64,000 bases of DNA from CAVWQV01 sp963757115 (GCA_963757115.1 CAVWQV010000005.1:124001-188000), one strand, 5' to 3'. Positions 9,382 through 19,349 are shown, counted from the stretch's first letter. The notes: a model not told the origin generated them from the sequence alone. Made by a program: numbers and translations.

Positions 9382-10699
9382 ATGTCGTCGAGTTCTCAAG
9401 CTCCGACAATGTCTGCTGCGGAACAGCGCAGGATGCTCACGCGGGCGGCGTTCGCCGCCACGATCGGCACGACGATCGAATGGTATGATTTCTTTTTATA
9501 CGGAACCGCGACGGGCCTGGTCTTCGGGTCGCTGTTTTTCCCCAACGCCATCGCTTGGTCGGCACGCTCAATGCGTTTGGCATCTATGCGGTAGGGTTTG
9601 TCGCGCGCCCGATCGGTGCGGCAATCTTTGGCCATTTCGGCGACCGCATTGGCCGAAAGTCGACGCTGATCGCCACCTTGATGCTGATGGGCGTGGCGAC
9701 GGTTCTCGTGGGCGTCGTGCCCACTTATGCTAGCATCGGGATTTGGGGCGCGATCATTCTTGACCGCTCCTTCGCTTCATTCAGGGCGTGGGAGTCGGCG
9801 GCGAGTGGGGCGGGTCGGTGCTGATGTCCATGGAATGGGCCGGGAGCCAGCGCGGCCGCGGCCTCGCGGCATCCTGGCCGCAGATGGGTGTGCCCGCGGG
9901 ACTGTTCACGGCAAATCTGGCCGTGCTCGCTTTCAGCGCTTGGTCCGGTGACGCCTTCCTGACCTGGGGGTGGCGCATCCCCTTCCTGCTTTCGATCGTT
10001 CTGATTGGCGTCGGGCTGTGGATCCGGCTGGGCGTGGAGGAGTCGCCGATCTTCCAGCGCTTGGCATCAGAGAACCGCATCGAGAAAACGCCGGCGTTAA
10101 CCGTGATGCGGAGGCATCCCAAGCAAATCTGCTAAGCGCCCTGGCACGGATGGGAGAGCAAGCGCCGTTCTACATCTTCACGGCGTTCGTCTTCTCGTAC
10201 GGGGTTGGCACGCTGAAGATATCGCGCGACCTGCTGCTCGTATCCGTGATGGCCGCGTCGGTTCTTTCGTTGGTGACTGTGCCGTTGTCCGGTCATCTCT
10301 CGGATCGGTTTGGCCGGCGACGGACTTACATGCTGGGTGCGGTACTGACGGGGATATACGGGTTCATTTATGTCGCGCTGCTGAACACTCTGTCCCCCTT
10401 GCTGGTGTTTGTCGCCATCGTCGTATCCCTGATCCCGCACGATATCATGTACGGGCCGCAGGCGGCGCTGATCGCCGAGTGCTTTCCCGGCCGGCTGCGC
10501 TATAGCGGCGCCTCGATCGGCTATCAGCTTGCGTCGGTGATCGCCGGCGGCCCGGCGCCACTGATCGTGGCTTGGCTCCTGGCCCAGGTACAGGTCCGGG
10601 TGGGTGATCGCAGGCTTCATCCTCGTCTGCGCGGTGATCAGCCTCATCGCTACGGCATTCATGCCGGACCACACGAACAAGGAGATCCACGAGCATTAA
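9382..10699 (+). pseudogene. MFS transporter, metabolite:H+ symporter (MHS) type, about four frameshifts
   Basis: The repaired product is a roughly 440-residue 12-TM carrier. The opening FAATIGTTIEWYDFFLYGTA and FGHFGDRIGRKS (loop 2-3 motif) are characteristic of the MHS group, which includes shikimate, citrate and proline/betaine symporters. GVGVGGEWGGSVLMSMEW and SGHLSDRFGRR follow in the right order. Net indels are inferred near 9554 (minus one), 9765 (net minus one), 10129 (minus one; ILLSALARMGEQAPFYIF is restored) and 10588 (plus one; GWVIAGFILVCAVISLIATAFMP is restored, stop at 10697-10699). The gene lies just after malonyl-CoA decarboxylase, so an organic-acid substrate is plausible but unproven. 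Confidence 0.78.
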
Positions 10700-10770
10700 C
10701 GGGAGCACGAAGCCCGGGCCAAGTCCGGGCAAGATGGGCGTAGGCGGGCGGCTGAGCGTCCGCTGGCTGC

Positions 10771-11568
10771 CTACTCCGCAGCGTCATCCCGCGGCTGCTG
10801 GCCCGTGCTGCCGTAGCGGCCCGAGAGCAGGCTTCCGGCATTCGGCGCAATCGTCTTGAGGCTGAGCCGCTCCAACATCTGGAATGCGGTGCAGACGGAC
10901 GCTGACACGACCGGCAGGCCAGTACGTCGTTCGGCCTCCGGGATCGCGCCGAGTGACGGCATCTGCACGCACGCGGAGAGCACGAGTGCGTCAACGCCCT
11001 GATATCGCAGCTTGGGCAGGCTATCGAGCACCAGCATCGGATCACGTGCGCCGACCTCGAGATTGTCCTCGATCTCAAGCGCAACGCGGTCGTAGACCTC
11101 GATGCCCTCGGCCTCGATATAGTCGCACACGAGCTGCGTGAGCGGCTTCATGTAGGGCGCAATCACCGCGATCCGTTTGGCACCCAGCGTGCGCAGGCCG
11201 TCGACCAGCGCGCCCGCACTCGTCACTACGGGTGCCGGGCCGCCATTGCCCGCCGTTGCGCGGTGCAGCCGAGCCTCGCTCTCCCGATGGTAGCCCTTGC
11301 CCACGCTCATGATGGCGACCAGGCACGCATAGCCCAGCACATGCACGCGCGCGTCGGAGAGTTCGAGCGCGCAGCGGTCGGAGTCCCGGTCCATCGCCGC
11401 GAGCTCCTCTTTCGTCACCTTCATCATCCGCATCCGGGCGGAGTGGAACGTGAAGCGCTCGGGCTCGATAGTCTCGCGCGCGCGCAGGATGGCGGGAATC
11501 TCGGTCTCCATCGTCGTGTTGGAGCTCGGGACGATCTGGCCGATGCGGACGTATGGCTTGAGCGGCAT
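10771..11568 (-). CDS. Maleate cis-trans isomerase / arylmalonate decarboxylase family enzyme
   Basis: This 265-residue Asp/Glu-racemase-superfamily protein starts at the ATG at 11568, with a GAGGAG box just upstream. The N-terminal IVPSSNTTMETEIPAIL is a hallmark of the maleate isomerase branch. Two cysteines sit where the catalytic pair is expected, one in GYACLVAIM and the other in LSACVQMPSLGAIP. The GLRTLGAKRIAVIAPYMKPL stretch is the usual central strand-helix. Members isomerise maleate to fumarate, racemise amino acids or decarboxylate malonates; which of these applies is not decided by the sequence. The gene is divergent from the patatin-like gene. Confidence 0.8.
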   Translation of the reverse strand: MPLKPYVRIGQIVPSSNTTMETEIPAILRARETIEPERFTFHSARMRMMKVTKEELAAMDRDSDRCALELSDARVHVLGYACLVAIMSVGKGYHRESEARLHRATAGNGGPAPVVTSAGALVDGLRTLGAKRIAVIAPYMKPLTQLVCDYIEAEGIEVYDRVALEIEDNLEVGARDPMLVLDSLPKLRYQGVDALVLSACVQMPSLGAIPEAERRTGLPVVSASVCTAFQMLERLSLKTIAPNAGSLLSGRYGSTGQQPRDDAAE

Positions 11569-11700
11569 GGTCTCCTCTCGATTTTTGCTTTCTGGACGAC
11601 AGGTTGGGTGGCTGCCGAACGTTTGCCAAACTCGCTTGCGTCGAGGTCCGATCGTTGGTAGTTCGTCTCGAAAAGGCACCACGCAGTACGGGAGGAGAGC

Positions 11701-13983
11701 GTGGCCGAACGTACGACCCTGCACGTTACTCGGGGTTCCGCGACGAGGCCTCCGTCTGCCGGAACCGCGGAGTGGCCGTCGCTGCTTCGCACTTGTCGTG
11801 CCGCGGTTGCGGTTCTTCTGTTCGCGGCCGTTGGCGTGCTCCTTCCGCCGCAGACGAGGGACATGCTTGCCTATCTGGCGGACGGGAACCCGTGGCAGCA
11901 CGCATCATTGCACCTCGCGCTGATATTCCTCGGGTTCGGCGCCTGGTATTGGTCCCGCGCAGCGTTGGCGGCGCGCTTCGGCGTTGACGATACGCCTCAA
12001 GCGCGCGCTGCCCTGCCACCGGGGCTCAGCCCGGGTGCGTTCAATGCTGTCCCACGCATCTTGTTTCTCGCCGCTGCGACGATCGGGCTCGGGGTGCTGG
12101 CTATCGAGTGCTCGTGGTGGAACGGGCTTGCGCTCCTAGTCTGGGCAGTTGTCGGCTATCTCCTGCTCTGGAACCGGGTTTCAATTCAGCGCTCGCTAGG
12201 CCTCGGCCACGCGCGTAGTTCGCTGCCCGCGCAGTGCAGCCGCCACTGCTTCGACCATGGCCTGGCGGCCGGCTTTCGCAATCGCCTTGTTGCGTTGCTG
12301 GAACGCGGTCCGCTTGGCTTCTGGGGCAGCCTCGCGCTGCTCGGGTTTTCGTTCTTATGCTTCGCTGCCGGCGCGCTCGAGAGCTTTTCCGGACCGTTCG
12401 GACCGGGGCTGGCCATATTGGTCGCACAAGGCTTCCCGGGTCCCTCCGCGGCCCTGCTCGGGCTGGGGCTGATGATTGCGCCGCTGACCGCACTCACCTT
12501 CGTGGCCGACGGCATCCGGCTGCGCGGCCCAGTGTGGCAAGCGACCATCGGGCCGCGTCGCCCGCCCGTGCTCATCCTGCTCGCGCTGTGGACCTTTGTT
12601 GCAGCGCCGCTTCTCTTCGACCTCCACACCGTCCGGATCGCGCAAACCGGCTTGCGACCGTCCGAGCGGGTCTCCCTCGACGAATTTTTCAAGAGCTGGG
12701 CGGATGCGTGCGCCCCGACAGGAACTGCGCGGCCGGTGATCGTGGCGATCTCTGGCGGCGCCACCATGGCCGGGCTTTGGGGGGCCCGAGTGCTGTCGGA
12801 AATCGAGGACGCAGGTGGCGCAGGTCGCCCGTCGGTTTTCGCCGTCAGCAGTGTATCGGGCGGCTCGCTAGGCGCTGCAGCCTACATGGGCGTTATGGCA
12901 AACCAAGCCGCCGCACCCTGCACGGTGTCGGCGAGGCCGCAGCGAGCCACATCGATCGGGCTGGAGGCGATCGGGCCGCAAAGCGCCCTGTGGGGCGATG
13001 CGCTCGGCCCGTTGCTGAACGGCTGGTTGCTGGGCGACATTCCGCGAGCAATCTTCGCCTTGCCCGCGTCGTTGATGCGCTGGATCTCGAACCGGGACCC
13101 AAGGGGAGGTGATAGCGCCGCCGCATTGGAACATGCGTTCGAGTATTTGCGTGCCCGGGAGGCCGGTGCCAGCCAGCCGTTCAGCGCTCCTCTCACCACC
13201 CTGTTCTATGGGAACGACAAGAAGCCCCGGCCCGGCATGCCGGTCTGGATCTCCAACGGCACTGACACCACGACCGGAAGCCGCGTGCTCACCGCCGCGT
13301 TCGGCATCCAGACTTGGCCATTTGGGCCGACGTTTGACGCGCTTGGCCTGCTGGGCGCCGATGTGCCGGTCTCGACGGCAATCAACAACTCGGCGCGCTT
13401 TCCTTATCTCGAGCCGTTCGGCGTCATGCTTCCAAACGCACCCAGCGACAAGTCAAGCCCACATGAGCTCATTGATGGCGGCTACTTCGAGAACGAAGGA
13501 CTTCAGACAGCGCTCGAGTTGGCGGCTTGGATCCGCACGGCCGGTCCCCGCCTGATAGGCCGTCCCGTCGATCCCATCATCGTTCAGGCGACAGCCAACG
13601 GGGATCGTGGCGTGCTTCCGTCAACAATTGTCCGGTGCGGTGTTGACGGCCCCGGGCCGATCGCAGCAGCAACAAGGAGCACCTGGCAAGTGCTCGGCCC
13701 GCTGGTTGGCCTCTACAGCGTTCGCGGTGGCCATTCAGCGTCGTTGTTGAGAGAAGCAAGCCGAGCCTATTGCGGCACCACGCAGAGATTTTTCCACTTC
13801 TATCTGCCGGCTGTCGGCAAAAACGGCGGCACCGAAGTGCCGCTCAACTGGGTGCTGTCGAGACGAATCGTAGAGCAGATCTGGCGCGCACTTCGTCAGC
13901 CTGTAGTGGGGAATGAGCGCGAGCGGCTCTGCCTCAACAAAGTTCTGGCCGACCCCGAGCGGGCGGTCTGCCCAGCAAACTAG
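11701..13983 (+). CDS. Membrane-anchored patatin-like phospholipase
   Basis: The 760-residue protein has an N-terminal half with about six or seven hydrophobic segments (roughly residues 30-310) and a C-terminal hydrolase half. The hydrolase has a Gly-rich oxyanion segment (ISGGATMAG), the nucleophile motif G387-G-S389-L-G391 and the dyad aspartate D592 in DGGYFENEG, the patatin Ser-Asp arrangement. This predicts a lipid acyl hydrolase held in the inner membrane; substrate and side of action are unknown. GTG 11701 follows a GGGAGGA box. The stop overlaps the stop of the convergent acylase gene by four bases, leaving no room for a terminator. Confidence 0.78.
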   Translation: MAERTTLHVTRGSATRPPSAGTAEWPSLLRTCRAAVAVLLFAAVGVLLPPQTRDMLAYLADGNPWQHASLHLALIFLGFGAWYWSRAALAARFGVDDTPQARAALPPGLSPGAFNAVPRILFLAAATIGLGVLAIECSWWNGLALLVWAVVGYLLLWNRVSIQRSLGLGHARSSLPAQCSRHCFDHGLAAGFRNRLVALLERGPLGFWGSLALLGFSFLCFAAGALESFSGPFGPGLAILVAQGFPGPSAALLGLGLMIAPLTALTFVADGIRLRGPVWQATIGPRRPPVLILLALWTFVAAPLLFDLHTVRIAQTGLRPSERVSLDEFFKSWADACAPTGTARPVIVAISGGATMAGLWGARVLSEIEDAGGAGRPSVFAVSSVSGGSLGAAAYMGVMANQAAAPCTVSARPQRATSIGLEAIGPQSALWGDALGPLLNGWLLGDIPRAIFALPASLMRWISNRDPRGGDSAAALEHAFEYLRAREAGASQPFSAPLTTLFYGNDKKPRPGMPVWISNGTDTTTGSRVLTAAFGIQTWPFGPTFDALGLLGADVPVSTAINNSARFPYLEPFGVMLPNAPSDKSSPHELIDGGYFENEGLQTALELAAWIRTAGPRLIGRPVDPIIVQATANGDRGVLPSTIVRCGVDGPGPIAAATRSTWQVLGPLVGLYSVRGGHSASLLREASRAYCGTTQRFFHFYLPAVGKNGGTEVPLNWVLSRRIVEQIWRALRQPVVGNERERLCLNKVLADPERAVCPAN

Positions 13984-16247
13984 AATTTTTCACGACTGAT
14001 CGTGTGCTGTTCGACCTCCTGTCGCGTCCGCCACGCCGGCCGCAGGGTCTTGGCATCGAACAGCGGCAGCTGGTCGGCAATGTGCGGCGATCCGGGGCGC
14101 GACGCGTTGCCGTAGCCCAGCAAGGCCTGCGCGTGTGCGCCATCAGGCGCGAACTCGACAATCTGCACATAGCCGTCGCCGCCGTAGGACCATAGCTTTT
14201 GCGTTCCGTCCTGCGCGGGAAAAGGATTGACCACACGCACGGGGCCGAACGGATCATCCGGTCCGCTTTCCGGGTCATTGGAGACCGGGATCGCCTGCTG
14301 GAACGCCGGATCGTGCGTGACGAGCACCGTCCTGTGCACGTCGCCCCAGGCCACGTCGAGCGCGCCATACGCCTGCTGGACCGCCTGCGCCGCCGCGACC
14401 AGGTCCATCACGGCCTGGGACGGGGCTGCCAGTCCCATCGGCGTGGAGAGCGGCTTGTCAGCCGACCAGCCGATCCGGAACCTGGGGTAGGACGAGTAGA
14501 AGTTGATGGTGTCGTCTTTCGGCATCGCGGGGTCGGCGATGGCGGTGTCGAACCAGCGTTCGAACAAAACCCCGCCCTTGCTCTGCGCGTCCGCGGTGCG
14601 GTCCCAGGCGGCGAGTACCGTCGCCGCTTGCTGGGCCGTCGCGTTCCCGGATGCCTGGGCGGCCGCGATCAGGTCGGGCAGCACGCGGTCCGCGAGCAGC
14701 ATGTACGTGCTTTCTTTCCCGGCCAGCACCTGCGCGGCCGTCAGACGCGGGATGGAGAGAAGAAAGAGCGCCGCATTCTGCGGCCGGAGCGCCATGAAGT
14801 TCGGCGCCACGTAGGCCGGAAAGCTGGCTGGGTCGATCACCTCCGGGAAGGTGCTGGTCCAGGGTGGGTTGTTGCTGTTCGCGACGAAGCCACCCGGAGG
14901 GTCGATCGCTCGCGGCAGAGCACCCCACGGAAAGGTCGCGGTCCACAGCGCGCTCGGGTCATTGCCGGGCAAAATGCCGGCGTAATCCGCCCACTTGCCG
15001 CCCTGCCGAACCGGCTGACGTCCGCCAAACAGATACATAATGTGCCCCTGCCGGTCGGCATAAATCACGTTGAAAAAGGGCATCTGCAGCGCAGAGTTGG
15101 CGGCGATGAACTCGCCCAAATTGCGAGCCCGGATCATCCCCCGGTCCTGCGTCACCATCGAGGGTGCGTCCAGCCCGGCCACCCGCAGCGCCAGCGCCTT
15201 CGTGCCATTCCGGGCGATGACCGGGCCGTGCACCGAGGCGTAGATGTCAATCTGCTGGCTTGTCAGCGAGCCGTCCGCCTGCAGGATCTTGATCGTGTCC
15301 TGCCGATGCTGGAGCGGCAAAGTGCTGCTGCCGAACTGATAAGCGCCATCGGCGGTGAGTTGCAATTCGTACAGGTCGGCGTTCTTGATCGTGTTGTTGG
15401 TGTGGGTCCAGCCGATCCGATCGCTGTAGCCGATGCCGATGAAGGGGGTCCCCGGGAACGCAACGCCGCTGGCGTTCAGCGTGGGCGAAGCCGGGTCCCC
15501 GATCACCAGGTTCGCTTCCATCCACTGATAAATGCCGAGCCCCGGGATCGGCTGATTGTTGCCCCAGGGCAGGTGCGGGTTGCCCATCAGGATGGCATTG
15601 CCGCTGGCGCTTTTCCGCGGGCCAAGCGCCCAGCCGTTCGATCCCTTGGGCGTCATGCTGGCGGCCAGAGCGTTGGCAGCGGCCAATCCGCCGGTCTGCC
15701 ACGCCGCGATCAGGGCGGGCACGTTGTCCTGCTCCGGCATGAAGGTGAAGTGGATCGTCTCCTGCTCACCCGCCGGAATATCGGTCGGCACCAACGGCAG
15801 AACCTGCCGGATCGGAGCGGCGATCGTATCGCCGTGATCCGCCGCATATTGATTGGCTCCCTCGACAAAGGCCTCGATCACCGAGCGCTGGAAGTCGCCG
15901 CCTTCCTGCAGCCAGGCGGCGGCGCGATCGGGAATGCCCTCCGTGCGCACCAGCGTGTCGCTTTGCACGTTCGCGTTGCCGGAACCCGGGCCGAAATACT
16001 CGGCCATGCGGCCCCGTGCGGCGGCGATGTTGGTCAGCAGGGTCTCGGCCTGGTTCTCCATCTGCGCGTAGCCGTAGCCGCGCACGACAGTGAGCAGGTC
16101 AGGGCCGTAGATGTGCGGGATGCCGTAGGTGTCCCACAGGATCTCGCCCCCGCTGTCGGCTGACTGGTCGGCTGCTTCGGCGCGGGAAGCTGCGAGCGCG
16201 AGCGCGAGCGCGACAAAGGCCGCACGCCAGAAAGCAGGATGCCGCAT
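13980..16247 (-). CDS. Penicillin-acylase-family N-terminal-nucleophile hydrolase
   Basis: The 755-residue precursor has a signal peptide (WRAAFVALALALAASRAEA), so it should be matured in the periplasm. It opens with WDTYGIPHIYG, typical of the acylase alpha subunit. The self-cleavage site and nucleophile is Ser203 in KGSNGWALG, followed by NAILMGNPHLPW of the beta subunit and later GWTHTNNTIKNADLYEL. Relatives cleave beta-lactams, acyl-homoserine lactones or aculeacin; I cannot choose between them. The start at 16247 has a purine-rich GGGGGAAGA box. It is divergent from the dehydrogenase at 16399 with about 150 bases between. Confidence 0.85.
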   Translation of the reverse strand: MRHPAFWRAAFVALALALAASRAEAADQSADSGGEILWDTYGIPHIYGPDLLTVVRGYGYAQMENQAETLLTNIAAARGRMAEYFGPGSGNANVQSDTLVRTEGIPDRAAAWLQEGGDFQRSVIEAFVEGANQYAADHGDTIAAPIRQVLPLVPTDIPAGEQETIHFTFMPEQDNVPALIAAWQTGGLAAANALAASMTPKGSNGWALGPRKSASGNAILMGNPHLPWGNNQPIPGLGIYQWMEANLVIGDPASPTLNASGVAFPGTPFIGIGYSDRIGWTHTNNTIKNADLYELQLTADGAYQFGSSTLPLQHRQDTIKILQADGSLTSQQIDIYASVHGPVIARNGTKALALRVAGLDAPSMVTQDRGMIRARNLGEFIAANSALQMPFFNVIYADRQGHIMYLFGGRQPVRQGGKWADYAGILPGNDPSALWTATFPWGALPRAIDPPGGFVANSNNPPWTSTFPEVIDPASFPAYVAPNFMALRPQNAALFLLSIPRLTAAQVLAGKESTYMLLADRVLPDLIAAAQASGNATAQQAATVLAAWDRTADAQSKGGVLFERWFDTAIADPAMPKDDTINFYSSYPRFRIGWSADKPLSTPMGLAAPSQAVMDLVAAAQAVQQAYGALDVAWGDVHRTVLVTHDPAFQQAIPVSNDPESGPDDPFGPVRVVNPFPAQDGTQKLWSYGGDGYVQIVEFAPDGAHAQALLGYGNASRPGSPHIADQLPLFDAKTLRPAWRTRQEVEQHTISREKF

Positions 16248-16398
16248 TCTTCCCCCCGTCGATTGCCGATGATTATTATTCGGGAGGTGGAGGTCAGGAT
16301 AGTGTTGGTCAGCCACGCTCGGCCAGATCTCGGTCCGGCCACGCACGGCGGGAGACTTAAAGCCACGCTCGTGAACGTGGTCAGTGAGGGAGTGCTTC

Positions 16399-17412
16399 AT
16401 GTCAACCAACCTACGCGTGGCCGTTGTTGGCGCCGGTCGCATGGGCTCGGACCATGTCGCACGTCTGGCACACCGGATCGCCGGGGCAGAAGTCGCCGCC
16501 GTGGTCGACGCCGATATCGCGCGCGCCCGCCGTGCCGCCGAAACCGCGCCGTCGAGCATCGCTGCGCCGGACATCGGGCCGGTGTTGGAGAGCGCGGATA
16601 TCGACGCTGTGGTCATTGCAACCCCAGGCGACGTTCATGAAGAAATACTGCTTCGGGTCCTGGAACGGGGTCTGGCGGTGCTTTGCGAGAAGCCGCTGAC
16701 CCCGGATGCGGTGTCGTCCTGGAGGGTCATCGAGGCCGAGCAACGGCTTGGCAGGAAACTGGTCCAGGTTGGCTTCATGCGCCGCTTCGACGCCGAATAC
16801 CGACGCCTCCGCGCGCTCATCGAGTCCGAGGAGCTGGGGCGACCCCTGATGCTTCATTGCGCGCACAGGAATCCGAGTGCGCCTCCCGGGTTCACAAAAG
16901 CGATGCTCATCACCAATTCGGTCGTGCACGAGTTCGATGCGATCCGGTTCCTGACCGGCGAAGAGATCAAGACCGTACAGGTCAGGTTGGGCCGTACCTC
17001 GCGTCATGCCCCGGCCGAGCAGCATGACCCGCAGCACGTACTGATCGAAACCGCGAACGGCGTACTGGCCGATGTCGAGATCTTTTTGAACGCGCAGTTT
17101 GGTTATCAGGTGACGACGGAGGCGGTGTTGGAGAAAGGTGTCGTCAGCATCGGCGACAATAGCGGCCCTCGCGTCCACAGCGCCGGCCGGTGGGGTGGCG
17201 AGATCGCGTCGGGTTTTGTCGAGCGATTTGGAAAAGCCTTCGACGCCGAGGTGCAGGCGTGGGTCGACGCCGCCAGGCGCGGCGAAGTCGGCGGCCCTAC
17301 GGCCTGGGACGGGTACGCGGCCGCCTGCTGCTGCGAGGCCGGGGTGGCTGCGCAAAGCAGCGGCGACAGGGTCGAGGTTTCCTTGCGCAGCAAACCGGAG
17401 ATGTACTGCTAG
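16399..17412 (+). CDS. Gfo/Idh/MocA oxidoreductase, myo-inositol 2-dehydrogenase-like
   Basis: This 337-residue NAD(P)-dependent dehydrogenase has a Rossmann motif VVGAGRMGSDH at the N-terminus, the conserved CEKPLT with the catalytic-domain lysine near residue 96, GFMRRFDAEYRRL and a central HEFDAIRFL segment. The FMRR[FY]D element and overall spacing resemble IolG-type inositol dehydrogenases. The ATG at 16399 is preceded by GAGGGAG. It leads an operon with a CUT2 importer, so it probably oxidises the imported cyclitol or sugar. Substrate identity is inference. Confidence 0.82.
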   Translation: MSTNLRVAVVGAGRMGSDHVARLAHRIAGAEVAAVVDADIARARRAAETAPSSIAAPDIGPVLESADIDAVVIATPGDVHEEILLRVLERGLAVLCEKPLTPDAVSSWRVIEAEQRLGRKLVQVGFMRRFDAEYRRLRALIESEELGRPLMLHCAHRNPSAPPGFTKAMLITNSVVHEFDAIRFLTGEEIKTVQVRLGRTSRHAPAEQHDPQHVLIETANGVLADVEIFLNAQFGYQVTTEAVLEKGVVSIGDNSGPRVHSAGRWGGEIASGFVERFGKAFDAEVQAWVDAARRGEVGGPTAWDGYAAACCCEAGVAAQSSGDRVEVSLRSKPEMYC

Positions 17413-17497
17413 CGTGTCAAACGCGGCCCGGACGGGGCGGCGTCCAACGAACGAACGGGCGATGCCGTCAACGGCCGCCACGGGGAGGATAAGCGGA

Positions 17498-18238
17498 GTG
17501 CCGGTTCTGGAGCTGCGCAGCGTCGTCAAGCACTTCGGCGCCATCCACGCGCTGAATGGCGTCGACCTGTCGATCGAGCCCGGCGAGGTGTTGGGCCTGA
17601 TGGGCGACAACGGAGCGGGCAAGTCGACCCTGGTCAAGATCATGGCCGGCAACTTTCCGCCGACGTCCGGACACGTGTTGCTCGACGGCGAGGCGCAGCA
17701 TTTCAGCAAGCCGGTCGAGGCGCGCCAGAAGGGGATCGAGGTCGTGTACCAGGACCTCGCCCTGTGCAACAATCTCTCGGCCGCCGCGAACGTGTTTCTT
17801 GGGCGGGAGATCAGGGCCGGCTTCGGGCCGATCCGCTGGCTCGATCACGCAGCCATGGCCAGGCGCGCGGGCGAGCTGTTTGGCGAGCTGAAATCGGAAA
17901 CCCGGCCGCGCGACTTGGTGCGACAAATGTCAGGCGGGCAGCGTCAGGCGGTCGCCATCGCCCGCACCCGTCTCTCGCGGGCGAAGGTGGTGCTGATGGA
18001 CGAGCCGACCGCCGCCATTTCCGTCCGCCAGGTCGCGGAGGTGCTCGACCTCATACGCCGGCTGCGCGACGGCGGCATGGCCGTGATCCTGATCAGCCAC
18101 CGCATGCCCGACGTGTTCGAGGTTTGCGACCGGGTGCTCGTCATGCGCCGCGGGCGCAAGGTCGCCGACAAACCCACCAGTGACACCAGCCCCGAGGAAA
18201 TCACCGGCTTGATCACCGGAGCAATCCATGTCGCCTGA
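17498..18238 (+). CDS. Sugar ABC transporter ATPase with a single nucleotide-binding domain (FrcA-like)
   Basis: The 246-residue ATPase shows Walker A GDNGAGKSTLVK, Q-loop VYQDLAL, signature MSGGQRQAVAIAR, Walker B VVLMDEPTAA and the H-loop ISHRMPDVFE. Unlike the ATPase at 4256 it has one domain only, as in the fructose importer FrcBCA, and should act as a homodimer. I chose the GTG at 17498, which follows GGGGAGG; the frame is open further upstream but without family-like sequence. The stop overlaps the permease start by eleven bases. Confidence 0.88.
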   Translation: MPVLELRSVVKHFGAIHALNGVDLSIEPGEVLGLMGDNGAGKSTLVKIMAGNFPPTSGHVLLDGEAQHFSKPVEARQKGIEVVYQDLALCNNLSAAANVFLGREIRAGFGPIRWLDHAAMARRAGELFGELKSETRPRDLVRQMSGGQRQAVAIARTRLSRAKVVLMDEPTAAISVRQVAEVLDLIRRLRDGGMAVILISHRMPDVFEVCDRVLVMRRGRKVADKPTSDTSPEEITGLITGAIHVA

Positions 18239-19295
18239 CACGCCCCATGTCGTGGACACCGGGCCGGCCGCCACGCACGCCGCGATCGACCGGGCGGTCT
18301 TGGATGCGCGGGAACGGTCGCCGTTCCAGGGGCTGATGGCGTCCCAGGCCTTCTGGGTGACGGTCGCACTGGCGGTGATATGCGTCGTCATGGGGGCGTG
18401 GCAGCCGGCGTCGTTCGCGACACTGGAAAACTTCTTCAACACCACCCGCAATTTCTCGTTCATCGGCATCATGGCCCTGGGCATGGTGGCCGTGATCGCC
18501 ACCGGCGGGATCGATCTGTCGGTCGGCTCGATCATGGGCCTGGTGGCCGTGGTCTGCGGCCTGGTGCTGCAGGCCGGCGTTCCATGGTGGCTGGCGGTCC
18601 TCGCGGGATTGGCGGCGGGCGGGATCGTGGGCGCAATCAACGGCGTGCTGGTGGCCTATGTCGGCCTGTCTGCCTTCGTGGTTACGTTAGGCATGTTGTC
18701 GGTGGCCCGCTCGGTCGCAGTGGTGCTCTCGGGCAACCGCATGATCTACAATTTCGGCCCCGGCGGGCCTGCCTTCAAGCTGCTCGGCAACGGCCGCCTC
18801 AACCTGGCCCGGTTCGGCGAGAGCACACTCTCGCTATCCTCCCCCCTGCTTATCTTAGTTGTTCTTACGGCGATCTTTGCCGTGGTCCTCAGGATGACCG
18901 CCTGGGGCCGATACATTCTCGCGATCGGCGGAAACGAAAATGCAGCACTGCTGACCGGCGTGCCGGTCAAGCGGGTGAAGATGCAGTGCTACATCGTCTC
19001 GGGTCTCGCCGCGGCTTTGGCGGCCGTGCTGAACGTGGGCTGGTCCGGCTCGGCCATCAACGCGCTCGGCACCGGCTACGAGCTGCTCGCCATCTCGGCT
19101 GCGGTGATCGGCGGCGCCAACCTGCTGGGCGGTGAGGGCAGCGCGTACGGCGCCTTCATCGGCGCCGCCCTCATCTTCGTCATCCGCAACGCGCTCCTGA
19201 TGGCCGGCGTCAACTCGAACTGGCAGGGCACTTTCGTGGGCGTGTTCCTGGTTTCCGCGGTTTATCTCGGGAAAATCCGTGCCAGGCGCGGCTGA
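18228..19295 (+). CDS. CUT2 sugar ABC transporter permease
   Basis: A 355-residue RbsC-family permease with a roughly 40-residue hydrophilic N-terminal extension and then about ten hydrophobic segments. The family signature GGIDLSVGSIMGLVA is perfect, followed by GAINGVLVAYVGLSAFVVTLGML and the RYILAIGGNENAALLTGVPV loop. It pairs with the single-domain ATPase upstream and the binding protein at 19350. Only one permease gene is present, so the channel is presumably a homodimer. Confidence 0.9.
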   Translation: MSPDTPHVVDTGPAATHAAIDRAVLDARERSPFQGLMASQAFWVTVALAVICVVMGAWQPASFATLENFFNTTRNFSFIGIMALGMVAVIATGGIDLSVGSIMGLVAVVCGLVLQAGVPWWLAVLAGLAAGGIVGAINGVLVAYVGLSAFVVTLGMLSVARSVAVVLSGNRMIYNFGPGGPAFKLLGNGRLNLARFGESTLSLSSPLLILVVLTAIFAVVLRMTAWGRYILAIGGNENAALLTGVPVKRVKMQCYIVSGLAAALAAVLNVGWSGSAINALGTGYELLAISAAVIGGANLLGGEGSAYGAFIGAALIFVIRNALLMAGVNSNWQGTFVGVFLVSAVYLGKIRARRG

Positions 19296-19349
19296 GCCCG
19301 CCGAACGAGGGGGCCGCCGCTCGTCAACGATGTTTGGGGAGGGTCAACG

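Noticed and set aside
10120..10140. TGC-TAA in the MFS gene as a recoding or programmed-frameshift site
   Set aside because: No slippery heptamer or structure; the same gene has three other shifts, so simple indels are more likely.
10712..10730. GCCCGG/CCGGGC hairpin between MFS and maleate-isomerase-like genes as terminator
   Set aside because: Only six or seven pairs, no T-tract; common by chance in this GC-rich sequence.
14199..16163. Long open frame (over 650 codons) opposite the penicillin-acylase gene
   Set aside because: Arg/His/Gln-rich composition without family-like blocks; it is the complement of a clear coding sequence in GC-rich DNA.
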